Source of the DNA: Fulvimarina sp040239565
GTDB taxonomy: Bacteria; Pseudomonadota; Alphaproteobacteria; Rhizobiales; Rhizobiaceae
Assembly (NCBI RefSeq): GCF_040239565.1
Contig: NZ_JBEHWS010000010.1
Coordinates: forward strand, 62,001 to 126,000
Direction: 5' to 3'
Length of the DNA stretch: 64,000 bases
Made by a program: the position numbers and the translations under genes. Positions 54,266 through 64,000 of this stretch are shown here, one piece after another; position 1 is the first letter of the stretch, and every line of letters starts with the position of its first letter. The notes below the pieces were generated by a model, which ran no database searches, was not told where the DNA came from, and saw only the letters and a program-made list of their open reading frames with translations.

Positions 54266-55843
54266 TTACGAACCCGATGTTTCGTCGTCGTTTTCGGCAC
54301 CGTAGTCCGAGCGAACCTTGGCCTGTTCGACCCATTGGTCGCGCACGGCGCGTCCCCGAAAATTAAGGTAATTGTCGACCCATACCAGTTCTTCGCGTCG
54401 CCATGCCGCGACCTGCCGGTAGTGGAAAACGCCAAGTTCGTTCAGCTTAGCCTCGATAACCGGCCCGATCCCCTTAATTTTCTGAAGATCGTCTTTCTTG
54501 CCGCCCTCAGGTTCGGTCAACAAGCCTTCAGGACGCTCGCCCTCCCCCAGATCTTCATCGGCGGATGGAAGAGCCGGCTGCTCATCGATCGGCTTTCCGA
54601 TCCCAGGCGCCGGAGCTTCCGGCATCTCGGACGGCTTGCGCCTGTCATCTGCCTCTGTCGCGAAGGTATCCGCGTATACAGGGCCTGGACGGGTGTCGGA
54701 TGTATCGGCGCGTTTCCCCTCCAGCGACCGACCTTCGTCGCGGTTCACGAGATCCGGTGACGGCTCACCTTCGCGGGCCCGCTCGATATCGGTTCCGCCG
54801 GCATCGTCGACCACCTTGAAGTCCCGTACGACCGCGTCGCGCGCGGCAGCTTCCTTATCCAGGAAAGTGCCGCCGGACATCTGCGGAGCCGCGCTTTCGT
54901 CGTCGCCGGTCACGACGCCCGACTCGGCCGCATCGCGCTCTTCCTGCCCGGTCTTCCCCTCTTCCGTACCGCCTTCCTGACCGGCGCTCGGATCGTGGGC
55001 TTCAGCGACAAGTTCGTCGCTCTCGTCCCGCTCGGCACTCTGAGGCGTTGTCTCGGCATCCGCCTTGCCGGGACTAGCGGTGCTGGGATCTGTATAGACG
55101 GACTCGCTGTCCGGTCGCCCGGCCTCTGAAGGCGGCGTTGAGATTGCCGCACCAGCGCCCTGGCCCTGATCCGCGGAGCCGTTGGCCGCGCCGTGCGCGC
55201 CTTCCCGCTTCTGTTCGGCGATCAGGTCATCGTAGTCCTCGGTCAGCGACGTCAGGCCACCGATGGGCACGGACTGATGGCGACCGTTCTGCGGGCCGGT
55301 TGTTACTTTGGCGCCGTTGCCGGCGTCGAACTCGTCGATGATCTCTTCCAGCCGTTCCGGGGTCAGATCCTCATAGGCATCCTTGAAGATCATGATCATC
55401 GGGGCGTTCACGCAGGCACCCTGACATTCGACTTCTTCCCACGAAAGCGTGCCGGACGAGTTGCGGTGGAACGGTTCGGGGTGGATCTTCTTCTTGCAGA
55501 CCGCCTTCAGGTCCTCCGCGCCACGCAGCATGCAGGGCGTCGTCCCGCAGACCTGCACATGGGCGCGCGTCCCGATCGGCTGAAGCATGAACTGCGTGTA
55601 GAAGGTCGCGACCTCGAGAACGCGGATCAGCGGCATAGCCAGGCGATCGGCAACGTGCTCGATGGCAGCCTTTGTGACCCAGCCCTCCTGGTCCTGCGCG
55701 CGCATCAGGAGAGGAATCACGGCCGACTGCTGCCGGCCCTCGGGATATTTGCGGACGGTGGCATCGGCCCATGCTGCGTTCTCGTCCGTGAACGCGAAGC
55801 TCTGGGGCTGGATGCTGTCATCGGCAAGACGTCGAACGGACAT
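54266..55843 (-). CDS. nuoE: NADH-quinone oxidoreductase subunit E with long acidic linker and C-terminal HhH domain
   Basis: The ATG at 55843 gives 525 residues against about 160-250 usually. Residues 1-175 are a normal NuoE with 2Fe-2S cysteines Cys99, Cys104, Cys140 and Cys144. Residues about 205-450 are low-complexity and acidic (Glu, Asp, Ser, Gly, Pro). Residues about 452-512 form a helix-hairpin-helix-like domain (LQKIKGIGPVIEAKLNELGV...WVDNYLNFRGR). The C-terminal domain also occurs as an extension or separate protein in other alphaproteobacteria. This is the first nuo gene of the cluster; nuoABCD are not upstream. Confidence 0.95.
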   Translation of the reverse strand: MSVRRLADDSIQPQSFAFTDENAAWADATVRKYPEGRQQSAVIPLLMRAQDQEGWVTKAAIEHVADRLAMPLIRVLEVATFYTQFMLQPIGTRAHVQVCGTTPCMLRGAEDLKAVCKKKIHPEPFHRNSSGTLSWEEVECQGACVNAPMIMIFKDAYEDLTPERLEEIIDEFDAGNGAKVTTGPQNGRHQSVPIGGLTSLTEDYDDLIAEQKREGAHGAANGSADQGQGAGAAISTPPSEAGRPDSESVYTDPSTASPGKADAETTPQSAERDESDELVAEAHDPSAGQEGGTEEGKTGQEERDAAESGVVTGDDESAAPQMSGGTFLDKEAAARDAVVRDFKVVDDAGGTDIERAREGEPSPDLVNRDEGRSLEGKRADTSDTRPGPVYADTFATEADDRRKPSEMPEAPAPGIGKPIDEQPALPSADEDLGEGERPEGLLTEPEGGKKDDLQKIKGIGPVIEAKLNELGVFHYRQVAAWRREELVWVDNYLNFRGRAVRDQWVEQAKVRSDYGAENDDETSGS

Positions 55844-56102
55844 CGGACCTCGACTCTGGAACCATTTCAATTCATGCGGTTTGGCCGCGTTCTATCACAG
55901 GCGAACCAAAACGCCAGCGCTTGATATTCCTGTTATCGCACTGCGGCAAACCGCGCGAGACCGTTGGACGCGGTCATCGTCCAAAAGGTCGAGAAAAAAC
56001 GCATGGATGGCAAGAGAAACGCCGGGCTGCTGCCGGCTCATTCCAAACCTTCGAATATCGATGCACGAAGGAGTAGCTTGCCCATCTGGCTTGGAAACGC
56101 GT
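55844..56102. other. Intergenic region ahead of nuoE
   Basis: This 259 bp stretch separates nuoE from the periplasmic protein gene, both on the minus strand. No nuoD remnant or coding frame is seen. It probably holds the promoter of the nuoE-N cluster, though no strong consensus element was found. Confidence 0.4.
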
Positions 56103-56564
56103 CTATTCCGTGGGCAATCCGACTTCCATCGCCTCGCCCTCTCCAAGCACGTTGTCGTGCCCCGACACCAAAACGCTTGTCACGCCAGCGGGAATTGAGA
56201 TCCCGAATTCGGACCGGGTAAACGGCTGTTCGTTCACGTGCGGATGAAGAAGCTCGCGGGTGACGTAGACCGCTCCATCCGCACCTTTGACGTCCCAGCG
56301 ATCCGCGTAGTGCTCGGCTCCTTCGTCGTCATGCCTCACGGTGACGCCGAAACTGTAGACACCCTCGCCGGTGCGCGTCACCTGCACGTCCTCGACGACC
56401 GGTTCTCCAGCATGGACCACTGCTGCACCAGCCAGAACGATAGAGCCCGCGAGAGCGAGCTCTAGAAATCCAGCGACACAGGCGCATCCGGAAACCTTCG
56501 AGCGGCGTGACCGATCAGAACGGAATTTCGTCGTCGAAATCGCGCGATCCGCCACCACCGCCAT
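56103..56564 (-). CDS. Conserved hypothetical exported protein (start uncertain, possible frameshift in signal peptide)
   Basis: The mature part (GEPVVEDVQVTRTGEGVYSFGVTV...YADRWDV, then ELLHPHVNEQPFTRS...IPAGVTSVLV) matches a conserved alphaproteobacterial periplasmic protein of unknown function. A hydrophobic signal core (FLELALAGSIVLAGAAVVHA) precedes it, but no normal start lies just upstream in frame. The in-frame ATG at 56564 would overlap ssb by 50 bp. An ATG at about 56490 with GAAGG upstream is in another frame (MRLCRW), so a one-base shift would restore a standard signal peptide. Coordinates give the conservative in-frame choice. Confidence 0.55.
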   Translation of the reverse strand: MAVVADRAISTTKFRSDRSRRSKVSGCACVAGFLELALAGSIVLAGAAVVHAGEPVVEDVQVTRTGEGVYSFGVTVRHDDEGAEHYADRWDVKGADGAVYVTRELLHPHVNEQPFTRSEFGISIPAGVTSVLVSGHDNVLGEGEAMEVGLPTE

Positions 56565-57033
56565 AGCCGCCGCCCCCGCCGGAACCGCCACCGTAATCTC
56601 CGCCGCCGCCGCGAGACCCGCCGGACGGCGGACCGCCGCGTGATCCGCCGCCGCCATAGTCGCCACCGCCACCGCCTTCACCGCGGCCGTCGAGCATAGT
56701 GAGCGAGCAGTTGAAGCCCTGCAGAACGACTTCTGTCGTGTACTTTTCCTGGCCGTCCTGTCCCTGCCATTTGCGGGTCTGGAGCTGACCCTCGATATAA
56801 ACCTTCGAGCCCTTCTTTACGTACTGCTCGATGACCTTGTTCAGGCCCTCATTGAAGCAGACGACCCTATGCCATTCGGTCTTCTCGCGTCGTTCGCCGG
56901 AATTGCGGTCGCGCCAGCTTTCCGAAGTCGCGACCGAAAAGTTCGCGATCGGCTTGCCGTCCTGTGTGCGCCGCATTTCGGGGTCGGCCCCGAGATTGCC
57001 GACGAGGATGACCTTATTGACGCTGCCCGCCAT
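56515..57033 (-). CDS. ssb: Single-stranded DNA-binding protein
   Basis: The 172-residue protein has the OB fold at residues 1-112 (NKVILVGNLGADPEMR, FSVATSESWRD, TEWHRVVCFN, VYIEGQLQTRKWQ), a Gly/Ser-rich linker and the acidic tip DFDDEIPF that binds partner proteins. A promoter TTGACT-N18-TAATTT on the minus strand, overlapped by a LexA box, lies about 120 bp upstream. ssb-uvrA divergence is the usual alphaproteobacterial order. Confidence 0.98.
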   Translation of the reverse strand: MAGSVNKVILVGNLGADPEMRRTQDGKPIANFSVATSESWRDRNSGERREKTEWHRVVCFNEGLNKVIEQYVKKGSKVYIEGQLQTRKWQGQDGQEKYTTEVVLQGFNCSLTMLDGRGEGGGGGDYGGGGSRGGPPSGGSRGGGGDYGGGSGGGGGYGGGGGSRDFDDEIPF

Positions 57034-57146
57034 GAATGACTCCTTTACACGAATGCGCGCGAACCTAACGACGCACCCCCGGCCGCGAAAGGGTGCTCCC
57101 TCGTTCGTTCACAGAAAAGGCCGTGCGACGCATCGCCGACGATACG

Positions 57147-57161
57147 GAACAAAATTAGAAC
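57147..57161. promoter_or_regulatory. LexA (SOS) box of ssb/uvrA
   Basis: On the minus strand this is GTTC-TAATTTT-GTTC, the exact GTTC-N7-GTTC consensus. It overlaps the -10 (TAATTT, 57157-57152) of an ssb promoter whose -35 is TTGACT (57181-57176). uvrA starts 97 bp away on the other side, so both genes may be controlled. Confidence 0.9.
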
Positions 57162-57257
57162 AAAGCCTTTCCTTGAGTCAATCCGTGCTTTAAACTCGGT
57201 GCTGGTTTCCATAGATAGGCCAAATCCCAGTTTCCTTATCTCCTGCCGGTATCGTTC

Positions 57258-60185
<2,928 letters not shown>

Positions 60186-60213
60186 ATCGCGCTATAGCTG
60201 TCAGCGTTGCATT

Positions 60214-60837
60214 CTAGCGCCGCTGCGCCAGCCAAACTGTGTGATAGTCGCAATCCGGGTCTTCGTTGCGCTGGTCGAGAACTTCAAAGCCGGTTTCAGC
60301 AAGAAGGGCACGATAATCCTCGTTATCGAGACTGGCCGCGTAGAGCGGCTCGCCCTCGAACTCGCTGATCACTTCGCCAGCTCTGGGCCCGGTCGTGAAG
60401 AGAAGCGGCGCATCGGGCGCGGCATGCAACGCGAAAATAGGAAACATTTTCCGCTGATCGTTCGGCGAGAGCAGGAAGAAGCTGTCCCAGGCGATCAGTC
60501 CGTCGAAGGTTTCTCCAAGCGAAACGGTGCGCATATCGGCTTCGAGCCAGCGATGATTTGGAAATCGCTCACTGGCGAGACTCAGCATCGCTGCGGAGCT
60601 GTCGATGCCCGTAATCTGGCACCCGTGCTCTGCGAGAAAAGCGCTGATCGGCTCCCCCATGCCGCACCCGAGATCGAGAACGCACGGCGTCTCCGCCACG
60701 GCATCGAGAAAACGGTCGAGCCAACCTTTTTCGAACAGGGCGCGATTGCGGAGGCGATCAAAGGCGGTGGCGTGACGCTGGTAGATACCGACGATGGCAC
60801 CGGCGGCCTGATCGAGCTTCGCCCGCTTGTCGGTCAC
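60214..60837 (-). CDS. Class I SAM-dependent methyltransferase
   Basis: The 207-residue protein has the SAM-binding glycine motif VLDLGCGMGEPISAFL (motif I), ITGIDSSAAML and LEADMRTVSLGETFDGLIAWDSFFLLSP. Substrate unknown. It starts with GTG at 60837 overlapping the stop of the upstream NlpC/P60 gene (GTGA), so it is translationally coupled. Confidence 0.88.
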   Translation of the reverse strand: MTDKRAKLDQAAGAIVGIYQRHATAFDRLRNRALFEKGWLDRFLDAVAETPCVLDLGCGMGEPISAFLAEHGCQITGIDSSAAMLSLASERFPNHRWLEADMRTVSLGETFDGLIAWDSFFLLSPNDQRKMFPIFALHAAPDAPLLFTTGPRAGEVISEFEGEPLYAASLDNEDYRALLAETGFEVLDQRNEDPDCDYHTVWLAQRR

Positions 60838-61736
60838 GCACCGTTCGCCTTCGGTGGGATGCGCCGTACGGCGCTCAGCGCCACGCCCTTCTCGTCGAAC
60901 CGTTCTAAGGTCTCGGTGAGCGGCTCGATTGCGGTCATCATGTGATAGGCGTTGGCGTGGAGCAGGCGTTGGCCGTCCATCATGATGCCGACATGGCCCG
61001 GCCAGAACAGGAGGTCGCCGCGCTGGAGAGCCTCGATGCCGGCTATCCGCGTGCCGAGTTCGCGCACCTGGTCGGACGAATCGCGCGGCGCGTCGATCCC
61101 GGCCATTGCGCAGGAGAGCTGGACGAGCCCCGAGCAGTCGATACCGAGCGCGCTCTTGCCGCCCCAGAGATAGGGGGTTTCGAGAAAACGTTCGGCGACG
61201 GAGACGAAGTCCTCGGCATCCTCCCCGAAGGTCTCCGCATGCTGCTTGACGATCGCACCGCCGCCGTCGAGCAGGTGATAGTTGGCATTGTGATCCTCGG
61301 CCTCGCCGACGACCTTCACGAGCGCACCCATGGGTAGGTCGGCTACCGGCGGGCGCTTGATGTCGGGTTCGGGAAAGACCAGCGTGCGCGGCACGGAAAT
61401 CCGGTGTGTCGGCATGTCCGCTTCGCCCGGTTCGCTGAGACGGCTCAGCGCGGCGAAGGGCGTGTAGCCAACATAGCCGTCCTCGTCGAGCTGCACCCAG
61501 GCCCAGGGCTCGCCATCGACGACGATCTCGTCAAAGACGAGCAGCCGTTCACCGAACAGGGCCTCCGTGTCGAGCGCGGCATCATGGGCCGGCGCGCGAT
61601 GAAGCGGGGCGAGCGGCACGGAAACGACGCCCGGCTGGCCTTCGATGAAGCGTTCAGCCTCGACGCTTCCCTTGAGGCGGATATCGGCCAAATCGTCACG
61701 ATAGGCGTTGAGGCGGGGATTGAGCTTGTCAGTCAT
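60834..61736 (-). CDS. NlpC/P60 family peptidase with SH3-type N-terminus
   Basis: The ATG at 61736 gives 300 residues. The N-terminal half has bacterial SH3-like segments (GYVGYTPFAALS); the C-terminal half is an NlpC/P60 domain with catalytic Cys in GIDCSGLVQLS and His in WPGHVGIMM. These enzymes cut the gamma-D-Glu-diaminopimelate bond in wall peptides. No signal peptide is visible, so it may act on recycled muropeptides in the cytosol. It follows the M17 aminopeptidase by 23 bp, which fits peptide recycling. Confidence 0.9.
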   Translation of the reverse strand: MTDKLNPRLNAYRDDLADIRLKGSVEAERFIEGQPGVVSVPLAPLHRAPAHDAALDTEALFGERLLVFDEIVVDGEPWAWVQLDEDGYVGYTPFAALSRLSEPGEADMPTHRISVPRTLVFPEPDIKRPPVADLPMGALVKVVGEAEDHNANYHLLDGGGAIVKQHAETFGEDAEDFVSVAERFLETPYLWGGKSALGIDCSGLVQLSCAMAGIDAPRDSSDQVRELGTRIAGIEALQRGDLLFWPGHVGIMMDGQRLLHANAYHMMTAIEPLTETLERFDEKGVALSAVRRIPPKANGA

Positions 61737-61759
61737 GCTTATCATCAATGCGTTCGAAA

Positions 61760-63169
61760 TCACTTCGCCGGATAACGCGTTGCGAGAACGTCGAAAAGGG
61801 CGCGGACGGCATAGGCTTCGCCGCCCACCGGGCCGATCGACGAGGCCTTCGGACGCCAGCCATAGATATCGAAATGGGCCCAGGCCTTGGCTTTTTCGAC
61901 GAAGCCATCGAGAAAGAGCGCGGCCGTGATCGCGCCGGCAAACCCGCCTGAACTGATATTGTTGGTGTCGGCGACCTTGGACGAAAGGTCCGGGCCGTAG
62001 GGCCGATAAAGCGGGAGCCGCCAGGACGGATCGGCGAGCCGAACACCCGCCTCCGTCAGATCGCCGACAAGGCTCGTATCATCGCTGAAGAAGGCCGGAA
62101 GATCGGCCCCGAGGGCGACACGCGCGGCACCCGTGAGCGTCGCCATGTCGATCATGATTTCCGGCTCCTCCTCGTCGCCATAGGCGAGCGCGTCGGCGAG
62201 CACCAGCCGTCCCTCGGCATCGGTGTTTCCGATCTCTACCGTCTTGCCTTTTCGGCTCGTGAGAATGTCGCTCGGGCGGAAGGCGTTGTCGGAGATCGAG
62301 TTCTCCACCGCCGGAATGAGAACCCGCAGCCGCACGTCCAGCTTTTGCGCCATGATCATCGAGGCAAGCCCCAGGACGTTGGCCGCTCCCCCCATATCCT
62401 TCTTCATCAGCAGCATGCTCGACGGCGGCTTGATGTCGAGGCCACCGGTGTCGAAGCAAACGCCCTTGCCGACCAGGGTCACTTTCGGGGCGTCCTGCCT
62501 TCCCCAGGTCAGGTCGATGAGGCGCGGCGCCGACGCGCTTGCCCGACCGACGGCGTGGATCATCGGGAAGTTCTTCGCGAGCAACGCCTCGCCGGCGATT
62601 ACGGAAACCGAGGCGCTGCGGCGTTCGCCGAGATCACGGACGGCCTGTTCCAGCTCGGCCGGTCCCATGTCGTTGACGGGCGTGTTGATCAGGTCGCGTG
62701 CGAGGCACACCCCATCGGCGAGTGCCGCGATGCGATCGAGATTCGCCGCCTCGCCGAGATGGAAGCGCAGACCGGGTTCCTGATTTGCGTCTCCGCCCTT
62801 GCTTGTCTTGTACCGGTCGAACTTGTAGGCGCCGAGTTTCAGCGCCAGGCCGAAAAGTTCAGCATCGAGTTCGGATTCGGCCGGTAAATGCCAATCGCCC
62901 TCCGGCAGTTTGCGGCCGAGAACGCCGGCAAGCAGCGCGGCGCGGGCTCCGTCGCTAGGATCGCGCTTATCCGCACGTCCCAGCCCGAGCAGAACTGAGC
63001 GGACGCCCCCCTTGCCGGGCACGAGACAGATATCGCCGGCTTCGCCATCGAACCTGGAGAGTTCCGCCCAGTCCCGCGTCTCGCCAAGAAGGCTGTCGCG
63101 CTCACCGGGCCGCACGGGCACGATGGGGCGGGACTCGGCGGCACGTTCGGATACGAGAGAGACTGACAT
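61760..63169 (-). CDS. M17 family leucyl aminopeptidase
   Basis: The ATG at 63169 gives 469 residues; GTG at 63175 is an alternative. The N-terminal macro-like domain is followed by the catalytic domain with VGKGVCFDTGGLDIKP (metal Lys/Asp), MKKDMGGAANV and the signature NTDAEGRLVLADAL. It removes N-terminal residues from peptides using two metal ions. It is somewhat shorter than E. coli PepA (503). Confidence 0.94.
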   Translation of the reverse strand: MSVSLVSERAAESRPIVPVRPGERDSLLGETRDWAELSRFDGEAGDICLVPGKGGVRSVLLGLGRADKRDPSDGARAALLAGVLGRKLPEGDWHLPAESELDAELFGLALKLGAYKFDRYKTSKGGDANQEPGLRFHLGEAANLDRIAALADGVCLARDLINTPVNDMGPAELEQAVRDLGERRSASVSVIAGEALLAKNFPMIHAVGRASASAPRLIDLTWGRQDAPKVTLVGKGVCFDTGGLDIKPPSSMLLMKKDMGGAANVLGLASMIMAQKLDVRLRVLIPAVENSISDNAFRPSDILTSRKGKTVEIGNTDAEGRLVLADALAYGDEEEPEIMIDMATLTGAARVALGADLPAFFSDDTSLVGDLTEAGVRLADPSWRLPLYRPYGPDLSSKVADTNNISSGGFAGAITAALFLDGFVEKAKAWAHFDIYGWRPKASSIGPVGGEAYAVRALFDVLATRYPAK

Positions 63170-63301
63170 CGGCACTCCGGGACCACAGGCGGATATTAAC
63201 CGGCCATTAGGGTTAACGATTTATGTTTCGAGCCATCGCCCGATAGCCCGCTGGCACATCGGACACCGAATTCCGTCGAAACGGAGACGAGAGCTCAGCG
63301 C

Positions 63302-64000
63302 ATGCGCAAGATTAGTCCGATATCGGCTTCCAGAAAGGCCCTTCTCGTCGCAACGTCGATCGCCGCGCTTGGCTTCACGGGCTGCGCCAACAAGGTCAGC
63401 TACGAAACGACAGGCTCGATCTCGCGCACCGCGCCACAGCAAGCGGTTCGCCAAGGCCCTGCCAAGACAGTCGCGGAGATGTCGTCCGGCGAACTCCGAA
63501 ATGCCGTCGACGCCTATGGCCGACAATACGAAGCCAACCCGCGCAACAAACAGGTCGGCCTTTCCTATTCAGCGGCGCTTCAGATGGCGGGGCGAAACGA
63601 ACAGTCCCTCGCCGTAATGCGCCAGGTCGCGATCGCGCATCCGAAGGATCGCGACGTACTGGCCGCCTACGGCAAGGCACTTGCCGCCGCTGGCGACCTG
63701 CCGAAAGCCCTCGACACGATCCGCCGCGCGCAGACGCCGGACTACCCCGATTGGCGCCTCTATTCGGCCGAGGGCGCGATCCTCGACCAGATGGGCAAAC
63801 CGGCTGAGGCCCGCGCCCTCTTCCAGAAGGCGCTGGTGCTGAAGCCGAACGAGGCGACGGTGCTTTCCAATCTCGGCATGTCCTATCTTCTTGCCGACGA
63901 TCTGCCGTCCGCCGAGCGTTATCTGCGCGCGGCGCTGCAGCAGCCGGACAGCGATGCGCGCATCCGGCAGAATCTCGCCCTCGTGATCGGCCTTCAGGGC
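63302..64000 (+). CDS. TPR-repeat lipoprotein, TadD-like (3' end outside window)
   Basis: The frame starts at ATG 63302 and runs off the window after 233 codons. A lipoprotein signal peptide ends at the lipobox LGFTGC (Cys28). From about residue 65 TPR repeats follow (NKQVGLSYSAALQMAGRNEQSLAVMR, DRDVLAAYGKALAAAGDLPKALDTI, and two more). This matches TadD of Flp/tight-adherence pilus systems, which helps secretin assembly. Other tad genes would lie beyond the window. It is divergent from the aminopeptidase gene across 132 bp. Confidence 0.8.
   Translation, partial: MRKISPISASRKALLVATSIAALGFTGCANKVSYETTGSISRTAPQQAVRQGPAKTVAEMSSGELRNAVDAYGRQYEANPRNKQVGLSYSAALQMAGRNEQSLAVMRQVAIAHPKDRDVLAAYGKALAAAGDLPKALDTIRRAQTPDYPDWRLYSAEGAILDQMGKPAEARALFQKALVLKPNEATVLSNLGMSYLLADDLPSAERYLRAALQQPDSDARIRQNLALVIGLQG

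Noticed and set aside
60189..60220. Inverted repeat GCGCTA/TAGCGC as uvrA terminator
   Set aside because: Six pairs around a 20-base loop with no U-tract on either strand; too weak to call.
63196..63216. TTAACC and GGTTAA pair as a CtrA site before the TPR gene
   Set aside because: The two halves are inverted and nine bases apart, not TTAA-N7-TTAA in direct order.

Overview
The window is about 62-64% GC by eye. Its gene order and regulatory motifs are those of an alphaproteobacterium of the order Hyphomicrobiales (Rhizobiales). Points in favour are the runs sfsA-map-radC, dnaA-dnaN-recF-ThiF/MoeB, HIG1-ATR-etfBA-hbd, divK-pleD, proS-lolCD-dnaE and rnj-birA-nuoN, DUF1467 and DUF3572 genes, a short ProRS, LexA boxes of the GTTC-N7-GTTC type and a CtrA box. 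The family cannot be fixed from the sequence alone. The region is core chromosome: no insertion sequence, phage, CRISPR, tRNA or rRNA was seen.

Layout. 1-3.4 kb: a truncated SoxYZ-like carrier gene, divergent from sfsA-map-radC. 3.4-8.7 kb (minus): a DUF6101-like gene, an FAD-linked hydroxyacid dehydrogenase, Sua5, a small acidic membrane protein and a GH25 lysozyme. 8.7-9.9 kb: a non-coding stretch with a consensus CtrA site and palindromes. 9.9-16.2 kb (plus): rhodanese, dnaA, dnaN, recF, a ThiF/MoeB protein and a Gfo/Idh oxidoreductase. 16.2-20.6 kb (minus): GST, 3-hydroxybutyryl-CoA dehydrogenase, etfA/etfB, cobalamin adenosyltransferase and a HIG1 protein. 20.7-22.4 kb: a degenerate Wzc-like ATPase fold divergent from an outer-membrane polysaccharide export lipoprotein. 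22.4-26.3 kb: pcaQ divergent from pcaCHGB (protocatechuate catabolism) with a recognisable PcaQ box. 26.3-27.6 kb: a decayed segment with one probable pseudogene. 27.6-29.4 kb: pleD and divK. 29.5-31.8 kb: the coupled cluster DUF3572-HAD-dinB. 31.8-39.0 kb (minus): dnaE, an unannotated 28-codon gene under a LexA box, lolD, lolC/E and proS. 39.3-39.46 kb: a probable small RNA. 39.5-55.8 kb (minus): DUF1467, methylmalonyl-CoA epimerase, RNase J, BirA and the complex I genes nuoE-N. 56.1-60.2 kb: a periplasmic protein, ssb and divergent uvrA with a shared LexA box. 60.2-63.2 kb (minus): methyltransferase, NlpC/P60 and M17 aminopeptidase. 63.3 kb to the end: a truncated TPR lipoprotein.

Themes. 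DNA replication and repair (dnaA, dnaN, recF, radC, dinB, dnaE, ssb, uvrA), cell-cycle signalling (divK, pleD) and respiration (complex I, ETF) dominate. The most interesting item is at 35.47-35.62 kb: a 28-residue single-helix membrane peptide with a good ribosome-binding site, preceded by a consensus TTGACA element and a perfect alphaproteobacterial LexA box. By analogy with Caulobacter SidA it may be an SOS-induced cell-division inhibitor. Other points are the complex I cluster lacking nuoABCD, NuoE extended to 525 residues, an extra 67-residue membrane protein between nuoH and nuoI, a pseudo-ATPase beside a polysaccharide export gene, and a terminator-ended intergenic RNA beside proS.
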